A program made the translations under genes and the position numbers. The notes beneath the pieces were generated by a model. The model had not been told where the DNA came from, made no database searches, and saw only the letters and a list, made by a program, of their open reading frames with translations. This document shows positions 10,746 to 20,118 of a stretch of DNA of 64,000 nucleotides, piece after piece (the stretch's first letter is position 1; each line of letters opens with the position of its first letter). Origin of the DNA: Bacteroidetes bacterium GWF2_38_335 (GTDB taxonomy: Bacteria > Bacteroidota > Bacteroidia > Bacteroidales > GWF2-38-335); the NCBI GenBank assembly GCA_001769535.1, contig MEOH01000002.1:62001-126000 (forward strand), in the 5' to 3' direction.

Positions 10746-11315
10746 ATGAAGAATATCAGTGTTTTTTGTTCATCAAGCGATGCAATTGATAAATTGTACT
10801 TTGAAATGGCCGACGAGTTGGGAAAACTCCTTGCCAACAATAATTTCACGCTGGTTCATGGCGGGGGAATGATCGGACTAATGGGTGCGTTGTCAAGATC
10901 AGTAAAAAAGCATGGCGGAAAAGTAATAGGTGTAATACCAGAAAAACTCAATAAAACAGGCATTGTATCAACAACAGACGACAAAACTGTGGTTACCGCA
11001 GACATGGGAGAGCGGAAAAAATACATGACCTATGTATCTGATGGTTTCATTGCTTTGCCCGGCGGGTTTGGAACACTTGAGGAAATTCTTGAACTGATAA
11101 CCCTTAAACAACTTAAATATCATTCAAAACCCATTGTTATTATTAATACCAACGGGTTCTACGATAAGCTATTTGATTTATTTGAAAGGTTATATTCCGA
11201 AAATTTTGCCAAAGCTGAGTACCGGGATTTATTTTTTATTACCGATTCACCTGAAAAGGCTGTAGAATATATTACCGGATATAAGTATACCGAGATTAAA
11301 GATAAATGGTTTTAG
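10746..11315 (+). CDS. LOG-family protein (TIGR00730), putative nucleoside 5'-monophosphate phosphoribohydrolase
   Basis: At 189 residues this matches the LOG (Lonely Guy) / lysine-decarboxylase-like Rossmann family. The nucleotide-binding glycine run VHGGGMIGLMG lies at about residues 38-48, and the catalytic signature PGGFGTLEE is present with its Glu. Characterised relatives cleave the N-glycosidic bond of AMP or cytokinin nucleotides to release the base. In Bacteroidetes the natural substrate is usually unknown, so nucleotide salvage is an inference. Annotation as lysine decarboxylase would be wrong for this motif set. It ends at a strong bidirectional terminator. Confidence 0.9.
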   Translation: MKNISVFCSSSDAIDKLYFEMADELGKLLANNNFTLVHGGGMIGLMGALSRSVKKHGGKVIGVIPEKLNKTGIVSTTDDKTVVTADMGERKKYMTYVSDGFIALPGGFGTLEEILELITLKQLKYHSKPIVIINTNGFYDKLFDLFERLYSENFAKAEYRDLFFITDSPEKAVEYITGYKYTEIKDKWF

Positions 11316-11321
11316 GCAAAA

Positions 11322-11349
11322 AAAAAGTCCCGGTTGCCCGGGACTTTTT
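11322..11349. terminator. Bidirectional Rho-independent terminator
   Basis: A perfect 12-pair stem, AAAAAGTCCCGG / CCGGGACTTTTT, around a TTGC loop. It has T-runs on both strands, so it can terminate both the forward LOG gene and the converging reverse lipoprotein gene. Confidence 0.95.
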
Positions 11350-11369
11350 AAAATTTAAGAAATTTTTCC

Positions 11370-11573
11370 TTATTCAGCAGCTTCTTCAGCAGGAACTTCT
11401 TCTACTGGTTCTTCAACCGGAGCTTCATCTTCTACCGGAGTAGTTTCTTCTACTTGTTCTGTGTCACCAGCTTTCTTTTCGTCTTTCTTTTCTTCTTTCT
11501 TTTTATCACATGAAGTGAAAGCAACGAAACTCATAACTGCTACTGCTACTAAAAATAATCCAAATTTTTTCAT
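11370..11573 (-). CDS. Small acidic lipoprotein
   Basis: A 67-residue protein starting at MKKFGLFLVAVAVMSFVAF and a lipobox ending in Cys. A longer in-frame start at 11615 adds 14 residues that lack signal-peptide character, so I take the ATG at 11573. The mature part is a Lys/Glu run (DKKKEEKKDEKK) followed by a Pro/Glu/Val-rich acidic tail with repeats of the type EEPVEE and VEDEAPVEE. This composition is low complexity and probably disordered. Function is unknown; a periplasmic surface-attached spacer is the most one can say. It ends against the bidirectional terminator. Confidence 0.8.
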   Translation of the reverse strand: MKKFGLFLVAVAVMSFVAFTSCDKKKEEKKDEKKAGDTEQVEETTPVEDEAPVEEPVEEVPAEEAAE

Positions 11574-11709
11574 TTTTTCTATTTTTTGATTGGTTTTTGT
11601 AAATAACTGATACAAATGTACAACTTTAAATTTTATTTACAAATCATTAACACTTTTTTTTTGACGAATTTTTTTAACATCCCAATGCTCATAACTTATT
11701 ATTCGATAA

Positions 11710-13806
11710 TTATTTTTTTCTATGTAATTGGTAATCAATATAAAATCCAAAAACAATCCATCGACCTGGCATTTGGACAAATCCGATGTCTCTGTAATTT
11801 TTATTTAAAATATTTGTTGCTTCAACAGAAAAAATACATGATTTATGGGTAAAAATGAGTTTTGCACCGACTAAAAAGAAGGGTAAATAATCATTTTCCA
11901 GCCCGTCGGAGCCCGTAAATGACCCATTTCGGTCCTGATAATTGCAATTCAGGTTAAGTTTAAACTTATCTGTTAGTTTGAAATTGCCCGATACAACAAA
12001 TTTATGTTTCAGATAATCAAGAACGTATGCAGATATCAGCGAATCATTTCGGTCATTTGAAGTTTCAGAATAGCTATAATTAACTGTAAATGAAGAAATA
12101 TACTTGTTGTTAAAATATCTTTTATAAGAAAGTTCATAACCTTTTGAAGTAGTTTCACTATAATTGGTAGTGGTATATTTCGTCTCGGAAGGTTTTTTAA
12201 CCCAATCAATCACATCTTTTCCGTTTCTATGGTAATATGAGATGTTCCATGAATGGTGCTCCCACACCTGTTTTAGTCCGGCTTCAATCCCCAATGCCCT
12301 TTCGGGATTCAGTTCATCATTTCCAAAATTGGATGGTCCGCTGTAATACAGATCGGTGAAGGTTGGGAATCGCAGTGACTGGTTAACCGATCCGTAGATT
12401 TTTATTTTTTTCCAGATGTCGTACCCTGCTTCTGCGCCAAAATAATTATGTGCTCCAAATTCATTACAATAATTCATCAGCATACCGCCTGAAAAGCTAA
12501 ACCCTTTATAATAATGTGAGTGTTCGGCAAAAATATTGAACTGTTTCCGAGTAGCTCCGGTATAAAAGTAGCCCCTGTCCTCTCCCTTTACATGAATCGG
12601 TAAGGCATATGAAATATTACCGAGCACATTGCTCAATATTTCTTCGTATCGATAATCAATTCCAATTTCTGATTTACCTATTTTCGTAACATACATCAAT
12701 TTTGAAAATGCTCCTTTAATATCTGTACGGTGGTAATTATGCCCGCCATAATAATAACCGGGTACAAATTGTGCTGTATCACCATTTTCAGTTACAAAAT
12801 AACCATTGGTATATTTGTAATTGTCTTCCCTGAACAGTTCGAAACGGTCATGGCCTCTGCGAAAGTAGGTGCCGGCACTAAAGACCAGTTTCTTTCCGGT
12901 TTGATAAGTCAGACTGGCAAATTTGGTCTTAAACTGTTCGTATTGATTTGGGAATTTTGCTGAATAAAAGCTGTTTGCGCCGAATCCCTTATTAAGGTAT
13001 CCTGCCTGAAGGTCAAATTCTGATTTTTTTGTTTTCAGGGAAGCCTGATAATAGGCATTTTTAGATGAAAAATCGGTATTTTCGGTATAACCACTGGAGC
13101 TTTTGTACCCAACTGACAAAAGCTGGGAAAATTTTCCAAGGGAATAATTTACGGATGCATTTCCGTTTAACAGGTTATACTGGCCATAGCTTACCCCGCC
13201 CCTGACAAAATCTTTTCCCTGATCTTTAGTGATGATGTTTATTGCGCCCGAAAAGGCATTTGGCCCGAAGATTCTAGAGCCCGAACCCTCCAAAATTTCT
13301 ATTCTGGTAATATTTTCCAGATCAACCGGGAGGTTGAGATTGTGGTGACCGGTCTGAGGGTCGCTAACCGGAATTCCGTTGAGAAGAATAAGAACCTGAT
13401 CGAAGGTGCCGCCCCTGATGGAGATGTCGGCCTGAACCCCATGCACTCCGCGCTGCCTCACATCAACGCTCAATGCATTTTCAAGAAGTTCATTGAGATT
13501 TTGGGCAGGACACGCCCGGATCTCATCCTGATTAATTACTTCCACCACTCTGGCAGCCTCGCTGTAGACAGTGGGAGTGCGACGGGCCGATACAATTACG
13601 CAGTCGAGGTTGTAAACAGTGTCTTTCGGACTGTCAGGTTCAACCTGGGCAAAAACCGGCTCGGGCAGGGTTATGATCGAATAACCGATAGCCAGAGTAC
13701 AGATTTTAATGGTCTTTTTGAGAGACCTGAAAACTGCGTAATTTTTATTGGACCATTGCCTGAACTGTATTTCGATTCCTTTACAGAATCTGAAAGTTTT
13801 CAACAT
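11710..13806 (-). CDS. TonB-dependent outer-membrane receptor (BtuB-like)
   Basis: This 698-residue protein has an N-terminal TonB-box/plug region and a beta-barrel. The plug shows LNCVIVSARRT-like onset, NLNELLENALSVDVRQRG, SIRGGTFDQVLILLNGIPVS-type text and the ending IEILEGSGSRIFGPNAFSGA. The C-terminus ends in an aromatic barrel strand. The unusual N-terminus, about 30 residues containing IQFRQWSNKNYAVFRSLKK before the hydrophobic signal, is typical of Bacteroidetes receptors annotated as cobalamin (BtuB-like) transporters. An ATG at 13920 is in frame but falls against a dispersed repeat, so I prefer 13806. The substrate is inferred: no B12 riboswitch is visible upstream. The small lipoprotein gene follows 136 bases downstream. 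Confidence 0.9.
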   Translation of the reverse strand: MLKTFRFCKGIEIQFRQWSNKNYAVFRSLKKTIKICTLAIGYSIITLPEPVFAQVEPDSPKDTVYNLDCVIVSARRTPTVYSEAARVVEVINQDEIRACPAQNLNELLENALSVDVRQRGVHGVQADISIRGGTFDQVLILLNGIPVSDPQTGHHNLNLPVDLENITRIEILEGSGSRIFGPNAFSGAINIITKDQGKDFVRGGVSYGQYNLLNGNASVNYSLGKFSQLLSVGYKSSSGYTENTDFSSKNAYYQASLKTKKSEFDLQAGYLNKGFGANSFYSAKFPNQYEQFKTKFASLTYQTGKKLVFSAGTYFRRGHDRFELFREDNYKYTNGYFVTENGDTAQFVPGYYYGGHNYHRTDIKGAFSKLMYVTKIGKSEIGIDYRYEEILSNVLGNISYALPIHVKGEDRGYFYTGATRKQFNIFAEHSHYYKGFSFSGGMLMNYCNEFGAHNYFGAEAGYDIWKKIKIYGSVNQSLRFPTFTDLYYSGPSNFGNDELNPERALGIEAGLKQVWEHHSWNISYYHRNGKDVIDWVKKPSETKYTTTNYSETTSKGYELSYKRYFNNKYISSFTVNYSYSETSNDRNDSLISAYVLDYLKHKFVVSGNFKLTDKFKLNLNCNYQDRNGSFTGSDGLENDYLPFFLVGAKLIFTHKSCIFSVEATNILNKNYRDIGFVQMPGRWIVFGFYIDYQLHRKK

Positions 13807-13926
13807 GTCTGATAAAAATTTTAGTTTAACTGTGGCAAAAATAGGTATTTTAGATGAAAGCTGAAAGCTGTAGGATTGATGTTTGAAAATTTTCAATATG
13901 GGGTTAATAGGCTTTTTCATTCATTT

Positions 13927-13971
13927 CCGCCGGAAAAGGGTTTTTCGTTATAAGGTGTTCTTGGCCGGCGG
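13927..13971. repeat. 45-base CCGCCGG hairpin element, copy 1
   Basis: CCGCCGG and its inverse CCGGCGG bracket a 31-base variable loop. It is preceded by TTCATTT, as in the copies at 25808-25852, 38758-38803 and 38936-38980. The loop length is 31-32 bases in all four copies although the loop sequence varies. Confidence 0.85.
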
Positions 13972-14030
13972 GCCCCTGGGCAATTGCCTGTGGCTACCAT
14001 AATATAAGCCCTCCAGGCTTATAATTAAAA

Positions 14031-14247
14031 CCCCGGATTGATCGCGTGTCGCTGAAGCTGCGCCACTGCTAAAGCTAAGGCGGCACGCGGTTTAGCGTTT
14101 CACCTACGGCAAGTCTGAAGATAAACCTTCGGCGACCGAAGGGAGTCACAATGCCGGGGCTGAATTGAGCCGGCCTTTTTTAACCACCAAAGCTTCAACA
14201 AAGGTGGTCAGGCCTGGATTACGAGAGATAATACATCATCGACTTTA
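14031..14247. repeat. Double-hairpin repeat with loop insertions, copy 1
   Basis: The element starts CCCCGG and continues after a long loop with CCGGGGCTGAATTGAGCCGG, then a GGCC...GGCC hairpin, then GATTACGAGAGATAA and CATCGACTTTA. The compact copies at 38826-38900 and 39004-39080 have loops of only a few bases. Here the first loop holds about 117 extra bases, containing a CGCGTG/CACGCG stem and a CCTTCGG/CCGAAGG stem (14126-14142). The second loop holds about 30 extra bases with ACCACC/GGTGGT arms. This fills most of the gap between the TonB receptor and the macroglobulin gene. Confidence 0.8.
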
Positions 14248-14290
14248 AGGACTTTACGGACTTTCGGACTTTCGGACTTTCGGACTTTAT
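14241..14290. repeat. Short tandem repeat of GACTTTCG
   Basis: Six units of 8-9 bases, each starting GACTTT, run head to tail directly after the double-hairpin element. A similar but less regular array follows the third copy of that element at 39084-39178, so the two look associated. Confidence 0.8.
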
Positions 14291-14437
14291 GAACTAATAA
14301 CAAATCCACACACTTACAGCAAAAAACCACACACCTGTAAAAATATTCCTTACATTAATACAAAAGTCATTGTTTAAATAGGGTAAAACATCTATCTTAG
14401 ACTTGTATTTAAATTAAGAAATTTTACACTTTTAACT

Positions 14438-17400
14438 ATGAATAAGAAAAGAATAATTCTCATCGGCGGAACAGCTTTAGCCTTGATAATCATAATCTTA
14501 ATGGTAGTTTTCCTGAAATCGGGAAAAGCCAGCGAAGTGAATTCCGACAACCCTGAATTTGCCAAATACATTTCGGCATACACTTCAGGAATGATTTCAA
14601 AAAAATCCACAGTAAAAATAAGGCTTGTTGGCGAAGTTGCTGAGAAAATTAAAAATACCGGTCTTTCTGATGAGCTAATTGAGTTTGAACCATCAGTGGA
14701 TGGAACAGTTGCCTGGGCTGATGAAACGACACTCGAATTTACTCCGGATGAGGATCTGAAATCCGGACAGAAATACATTGCCATGTTTCATCTGGGCGAG
14801 GTGGTTGAAGTAGAAGAAGACATTTCCGATTTTAACTTTGAATTCGAGGTTATCAAACAAAATTTTGAAGTAACCATTGATGAACAGAAAACCATTGACC
14901 GGAAGAAGTTGCGTTGGCAAAAAGCAATCGGAACAGTTCTTACTGCAGATGTAGAGGACAGTGACAAGCTGCAAAATATTCTTATAGCCACTCAAAATGG
15001 AAAAAAACTCGACATTAAATGGACAGTAACCGAAGATCAGAAAAAGTACCATTTTGAAATTGACAGCATAGCAAGGGGCGAAAAAGCCTCTGAGGTAGTT
15101 TTATCATGGGATGGTGCGTCCATTGATGTGGACAAACAGGGAAAAACCCGGATTGAAATTCCCTCAATTTTTGATTTTAAATACATGTCGTCCAAAGTAG
15201 TACAATCGCCTGAACAGTTTCTACAGATTCAGTTTTCTGATCCCCTTAACGAGAATCAGTTGCTCGACGGATTGGTCAGAATTGATGAAATTTCAGGCTT
15301 ACGCTTTGTAGTTGAAGACAACCTGATAAAGGTATATCCATCATATCATCTTGATGGAAATTATCAGGTATATGTTGAAGAAGGCATTACCAATATTCTG
15401 GGAACAAAACTAAAACGCGGAGTAAGTTTTCCGGCTATTTTTGAACAGATTATGCCGGGAGTGAGATTTGTGGGCGAAGGAGTGATTTTACCCGGATCAG
15501 AAGAAGGTCTTATTGTTCCCTTTGAAGCTGTAAGTCTTACTGCTGTTGATGTTCAGATAATCCGCATCTATGAAAACAATATTATGCAATTCCTTCAGGT
15601 TAATGATTTAGAAGGCGATTATGAACTGACCAGGGTTGGTAAACCCGTTTTAAGAAAAACCATTCAGCTTGATAATCAGGGTGTGGTTGATCTTGGGAAA
15701 TGGAACAGGTTTTATCTTGATATGAACAAATTAATTTCTGCCGAACCGGGTGCCATTTACAGAATCACCATAGGTTTCAGAAAAAAACACGCTGTTTACG
15801 GATGTTCTGAGGAGGAAGGTGAAACCGGTGAAGAAGGTCAGGTAATTGAAACAGAATTTCAGGGCGAGGAAGAAGGCATGACCAGTACTTTCGGTGCTTT
15901 CGAAATTGAGGATTTTGAATCATCCTACTGGGACGGTTTTGAAGATTATTATTACGGTTATTATTACAATTGGGAAGATCGTGATGATCCCTGCAAAGAT
16001 GCGTATTACGGAGGAAGAAGAAATGTTTCCAAAAACATTATTGCCTCTAATATCGGTATTATCGCAAAAAGAGGCAATGACCAGTCAATGAATGTTTTTA
16101 TTACTGACATCAGAACCACTCAACCCAAAGAAGGCGTTACCGTTGAAATTTATGATTATACCCAGCAACTTCTTGGAACTTCAAAAACAGATAAAGAAGG
16201 ACATGCCTCTTTTACAAAAATTGAAGAACCCTATTTTCTGATTGCAAAAGAGGGAACTCAAAAGGGTTATCTTAAACTGTATGATGGAGCTTCTCTGTCG
16301 CTTAGCAGATTTGATATTGCAGGCGCATCCATTGAAAAGGGGACCAAAGGATTTATTTATGGTGAACGAGGGGTTTGGAGACCTGGTGATTCACTTTATA
16401 TTACCTTCATCCTTGAAGAAAGCGACATGAATGTTGTTCCTGATAAGCACCCCGTTGTTTTTGAATTGAGAAACCCGCAAAACCAGTTGATCAAACGACT
16501 TGTTCAACCAAAAAACAAAACCGGATTTTATTCATTCAGGTTTAAAACAGACATTGATGCACCTACAGGTATATGGAGTGCACTTGTATCGATTGGCGGA
16601 TTGAAATTTCAGCAAAATCTGCAAATTGAGACCATCAAGCCAAACAGATTGAAAATTCTTATTGATTTTGGCAAGGATGATTTGAAGAAAAACACCACCG
16701 CATGGGGAAATATGGAAGTTAAGTGGCTGCATGGCGCCGTGGCTAAAAGTCTGGACGCCAAAGTTGATGTTGTCATGAATGCTGTTCCTACTTATTTTGA
16801 AAAATACAAGGATTATACATTCGATGATGCCACAAAGAATTTCTACAGTGAATCCACAACCGTTTTTGATGAGAAAATTGATGAAACAGGACACGCAAAA
16901 ATAAAAGCAGAATTCAGTACAGGCGAAAGCTCACCGGGAAAACTCAAAGCCACATTCATAACAAAAGTTTTCGAAAAAGGCGGAGATTTCAGTACTGATC
17001 AATTCTCACTTATCTATCACCCCTATGAATCATATGTTGGTATCAAGGCTCCGAAAGGCGACAAGGCCCGCGGCATGCTTCTGACAGACACAACACACAC
17101 AATAAATCTGGTAATTGTAGATGATAAAGGAAAACTTGTAACAGCTTCCCATGATATAAAAATGGAGTTCTACAAAGTTGACTGGAGATGGTGGTATGAT
17201 CAGAATGATGAATATTCAAGTTACTCAAGCTCTGATTACATGGATGAACTGGCGACTGAAAAGATCACATCCAGAAATGGAAAAGCTTCATGGAAAATCA
17301 GGGTAAACTACCCCGATTGGGGAAGATATATGATCAGGGCTTATGATGAAGTTTCGGGCCATTCAACTTCAATGTACCTTTACATTGACTGGCCGGGATG

Positions 17401-20050
17401 GGCAGGAAGAGCACAGCGCGAAGGTTCTGAAGGTGCTACCATGCTTATGTTTACCTCCGACAGGGAAAAATACAATGTTGGCGAAACCGTTAACCTGAAT
17501 ATTCCAACCAGCGAAGGTGGTCGTGCACTTGTGAGCATCGAATCGGGTTCAAAAGTCATTAAATCGTTCTGGGTTGAAGCCCAAAAAGGAAATACTCAGT
17601 ATTCATTTATGGCCACAAAAGACATGGCACCCAATGTTTATGTCAATGTAACCTTGCTGCAACCCCATTCGCAAACAGCCAATGATTTGCCCATAAGGAT
17701 GTACGGAGTAATTCCGGTTACCATCGAAGACCCGACTACCCATCTTAATCCAGTTTTAGAAATGCCCGATGTTTTACAATCTGAATCAACAGTAAAAGTC
17801 AGGGTAAAAGAAAAATCAGGAAAGCCGATGACCTACACCATTGCCATGGTTGATGAAGGCTTGCTGGACCTCACCAGGTTTGCTACTCCCGATCCATGGA
17901 ATCATTTCTATGCCAAAGAAGCACTGGGTGTAAAAACATGGGATATCTATGATTGGGTAATCGGTGCCTATGGCGGAAATATTGAGCGTTTGCTGAGCAT
18001 TGGTGGTGACGGTGAACTTGGTGACGGCAAAGGTGGCAATAAAAGTGCCAACAGGTTTAAGCCTATGGTAAGATTTTACGGCCCGTATGAACTGGGAACA
18101 CTACAAACAAAAACACACAATATTAAAATACCAAAATATATAGGATCTGTCAGAACCATGGTAATCTGTGGAAAAGACAAAGCCTATGGCCAGGTTGAAA
18201 AAACCACTCCGGTTCGCAAACCACTGATGATTCTTGGAACTTTGCCCAGAGTCCTTGGTCCGAAAGAAACAGTGAAACTTCCGGTTACCGTGTTTGCCAT
18301 GGAAAAAAATGTTAAAAATGTTACCGTACAACTTAAAACAGACAAATACTTAAAAGTTGTCGGACCAAGCAAGAAGACCCTGACATTTAGTCAACCCGGA
18401 GAAAGTTTTGTTGAATTCGATATTGAAGTTCAGCCAATCATAGGTGTTTCAAAGGTTGAAATACTCGCATGGTCTGAAACAGAAAAAGCATCATATGATA
18501 TGGAATTGAATATCAGGAATCCGAATCCAAAAGTCACTGATGTGGTATCTGAGATAGTTGAACCCGGAAAATCATGGACCACCACTTACAAACCAGTGGG
18601 AATTTCAGGAACCAATTCGGGAACACTTGAAGTTTCATCATTGCCACCGTTTAATCTTGCCAAGCGGATGAAATATTTGATTCAATATCCTCACGGATGT
18701 GTTGAACAAACAACCTCCTCGGTATTCCCGCAACTTTTCCTTGCCGATATGATTGAACTTACCAAGCAAAAGAAAAGTGATATTGACCGAAATGTGAAAG
18801 CCGGTATCAAACGCCTGCAAGGTTTTCAGATTTTCAATGGCGGTTTAAGCTACTGGCCGGGCGGAACCGATGCAGATGAATGGGGAACCTCATACGCAGG
18901 ACATTTCATGCTCGAAGCTCAGGCAAAAGGATACACCATTCCATCTGGCTTCCTGAAAAAATGGAAAGCTTATCAGCAGAAAAAAGCCAAAAACTGGACC
19001 GATGACGGACCACACTCACAGTTCATACAGGCGTACCGACTTTACACACTTGCTCTGTCGGGCGAAGCTGAGATGGGAGCTATGAACAGACTCCGTGAAA
19101 AATCAACCCTTTCGGAGGAGGCAAAATGGCGACTTGCTGCTGCCTATCTTATTGCCAGCAAGAAGAGTATCGCAGAAAAACTGATATACGGACTCTCGAC
19201 CAAGGTAAAAGAATACAACGAGCTGGCATACACCTATGGTTCAGGTACCCGCGACAAGGCAATGATTCTTGAAACCCTTACCTTACTTGGGAAAAAGAAA
19301 GATGCTTATACACTTTTGAAGGAGATTTCAAACGATCTGGGCAGTGAAAGCTGGTACAGTACCCAAACCACAGCATACTCATTAGTTGCTGCCAGTAAGT
19401 ACATCAAAAAGAACACCTCGGGCCAGAACCTTACCTATTCATATAAGCTAAACAATGGTCAACTTGAATCCATATCAAGCCACAACCTGATATCACAGGT
19501 TGAAATACCGGTAAAAACCACCGACGACGGCACACTGGTGTTTAACAATACCACACAGGGTGTGCTATTCGTAAGGATTATTCTGGAAGGAATTCCGGAA
19601 GCCGGAGATGAAACCGAATCAGAAAATGACCTGCGAATGAGCATCGTCTATAAATCGACAGACGGTACTGTAATAGACCCGACAAAACTTGATCAGGGAA
19701 CTGATTTTATGGCTGAAGTTACCATTACGCATCCGGGATTCAGAAATGAATACAAGCAGATGGCCCTGACCCAGATATTCCCCTCGGGCTGGGAAATTAT
19801 CAACACCAGAATGCTCGATTACAACAGTTATTCAACTACCAGCGTGCCTACATATCAGAATGTGAGGGACGACAGGGTTTACACATACTTTGACATCAAC
19901 AGGAGTAATAGTAAAACATTCAGGATCATGCTGAATGCCAGCTATGCAGGTAAGTTCTACCTTCCGGCAGCAACCTGTGAAGCAATGTATGACAACACCA
20001 TCAACTCTAGGAAAAAAGGAAGATGGGTTGAAGTAGTCAGACCTGAATAA
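14438..20050 (+). CDS. Bacterial alpha-2-macroglobulin family protein with thioester motif
   Basis: A 1870-residue envelope protein. It has an N-terminal hydrophobic anchor (about residues 5-27) without a lipobox Cys, macroglobulin domains, an MG2-type segment near residue 640 (YGERGVWRPGDSLYITF), an alpha-2-macroglobulin core with VRFYGPYELG near residue 1205, and the thioester domain with YPHGCVEQTTS. Cys1421 and Gln1424 can form the internal thioester, so the protease-trapping mechanism looks intact. Family members trap attacking proteases in the periplasm. An unusual acidic, Tyr-rich insert (about residues 455-530) precedes the MG2 region. In many bacteria the partner is penicillin-binding protein 1C; none is in this window. 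The next two genes look co-transcribed, although a hairpin lies between. Confidence 0.95.
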   Translation: MNKKRIILIGGTALALIIIILMVVFLKSGKASEVNSDNPEFAKYISAYTSGMISKKSTVKIRLVGEVAEKIKNTGLSDELIEFEPSVDGTVAWADETTLEFTPDEDLKSGQKYIAMFHLGEVVEVEEDISDFNFEFEVIKQNFEVTIDEQKTIDRKKLRWQKAIGTVLTADVEDSDKLQNILIATQNGKKLDIKWTVTEDQKKYHFEIDSIARGEKASEVVLSWDGASIDVDKQGKTRIEIPSIFDFKYMSSKVVQSPEQFLQIQFSDPLNENQLLDGLVRIDEISGLRFVVEDNLIKVYPSYHLDGNYQVYVEEGITNILGTKLKRGVSFPAIFEQIMPGVRFVGEGVILPGSEEGLIVPFEAVSLTAVDVQIIRIYENNIMQFLQVNDLEGDYELTRVGKPVLRKTIQLDNQGVVDLGKWNRFYLDMNKLISAEPGAIYRITIGFRKKHAVYGCSEEEGETGEEGQVIETEFQGEEEGMTSTFGAFEIEDFESSYWDGFEDYYYGYYYNWEDRDDPCKDAYYGGRRNVSKNIIASNIGIIAKRGNDQSMNVFITDIRTTQPKEGVTVEIYDYTQQLLGTSKTDKEGHASFTKIEEPYFLIAKEGTQKGYLKLYDGASLSLSRFDIAGASIEKGTKGFIYGERGVWRPGDSLYITFILEESDMNVVPDKHPVVFELRNPQNQLIKRLVQPKNKTGFYSFRFKTDIDAPTGIWSALVSIGGLKFQQNLQIETIKPNRLKILIDFGKDDLKKNTTAWGNMEVKWLHGAVAKSLDAKVDVVMNAVPTYFEKYKDYTFDDATKNFYSESTTVFDEKIDETGHAKIKAEFSTGESSPGKLKATFITKVFEKGGDFSTDQFSLIYHPYESYVGIKAPKGDKARGMLLTDTTHTINLVIVDDKGKLVTASHDIKMEFYKVDWRWWYDQNDEYSSYSSSDYMDELATEKITSRNGKASWKIRVNYPDWGRYMIRAYDEVSGHSTSMYLYIDWPGWAGRAQREGSEGATMLMFTSDREKYNVGETVNLNIPTSEGGRALVSIESGSKVIKSFWVEAQKGNTQYSFMATKDMAPNVYVNVTLLQPHSQTANDLPIRMYGVIPVTIEDPTTHLNPVLEMPDVLQSESTVKVRVKEKSGKPMTYTIAMVDEGLLDLTRFATPDPWNHFYAKEALGVKTWDIYDWVIGAYGGNIERLLSIGGDGELGDGKGGNKSANRFKPMVRFYGPYELGTLQTKTHNIKIPKYIGSVRTMVICGKDKAYGQVEKTTPVRKPLMILGTLPRVLGPKETVKLPVTVFAMEKNVKNVTVQLKTDKYLKVVGPSKKTLTFSQPGESFVEFDIEVQPIIGVSKVEILAWSETEKASYDMELNIRNPNPKVTDVVSEIVEPGKSWTTTYKPVGISGTNSGTLEVSSLPPFNLAKRMKYLIQYPHGCVEQTTSSVFPQLFLADMIELTKQKKSDIDRNVKAGIKRLQGFQIFNGGLSYWPGGTDADEWGTSYAGHFMLEAQAKGYTIPSGFLKKWKAYQQKKAKNWTDDGPHSQFIQAYRLYTLALSGEAEMGAMNRLREKSTLSEEAKWRLAAAYLIASKKSIAEKLIYGLSTKVKEYNELAYTYGSGTRDKAMILETLTLLGKKKDAYTLLKEISNDLGSESWYSTQTTAYSLVAASKYIKKNTSGQNLTYSYKLNNGQLESISSHNLISQVEIPVKTTDDGTLVFNNTTQGVLFVRIILEGIPEAGDETESENDLRMSIVYKSTDGTVIDPTKLDQGTDFMAEVTITHPGFRNEYKQMALTQIFPSGWEIINTRMLDYNSYSTTSVPTYQNVRDDRVYTYFDINRSNSKTFRIMLNASYAGKFYLPAATCEAMYDNTINSRKKGRWVEVVRPE

Positions 20051-20062
20051 ATTCAAAGACCG

Positions 20063-20092
20063 TGAAAGCACAGGAAAATTCCTGTGCTTTCA
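20063..20092. terminator. Hairpin after the macroglobulin gene
   Basis: A perfect 14-pair stem, TGAAAGCACAGGAA / TTCCTGTGCTTTCA, with a 2-base loop. There is no good T-run after it on the forward strand, so it may act as an attenuator, or protect the mRNA end, rather than as a full terminator. Confidence 0.75.
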
Positions 20093-20118
20093 TTGGTTAC
20101 TTTCCTTAAAATCAGATC

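Noticed and set aside
13807-13920. N-terminal extension of the TonB receptor to an ATG at 13920
   Set aside because: The added 38 residues carry no signal-peptide or family character and the start abuts a dispersed repeat; the start at 13806 gives the usual N-terminus of this receptor group.
13972-14170. Possible cobalamin riboswitch upstream of the BtuB-like TonB receptor, because GCCACTG and an AGTCTGAAGA word occur there
   Set aside because: Those words lie on the forward strand, whereas the receptor is on the reverse strand, and the required GGTG...CCCGCNACTG core is absent. The sequence fits an insertion inside the double-hairpin repeat.
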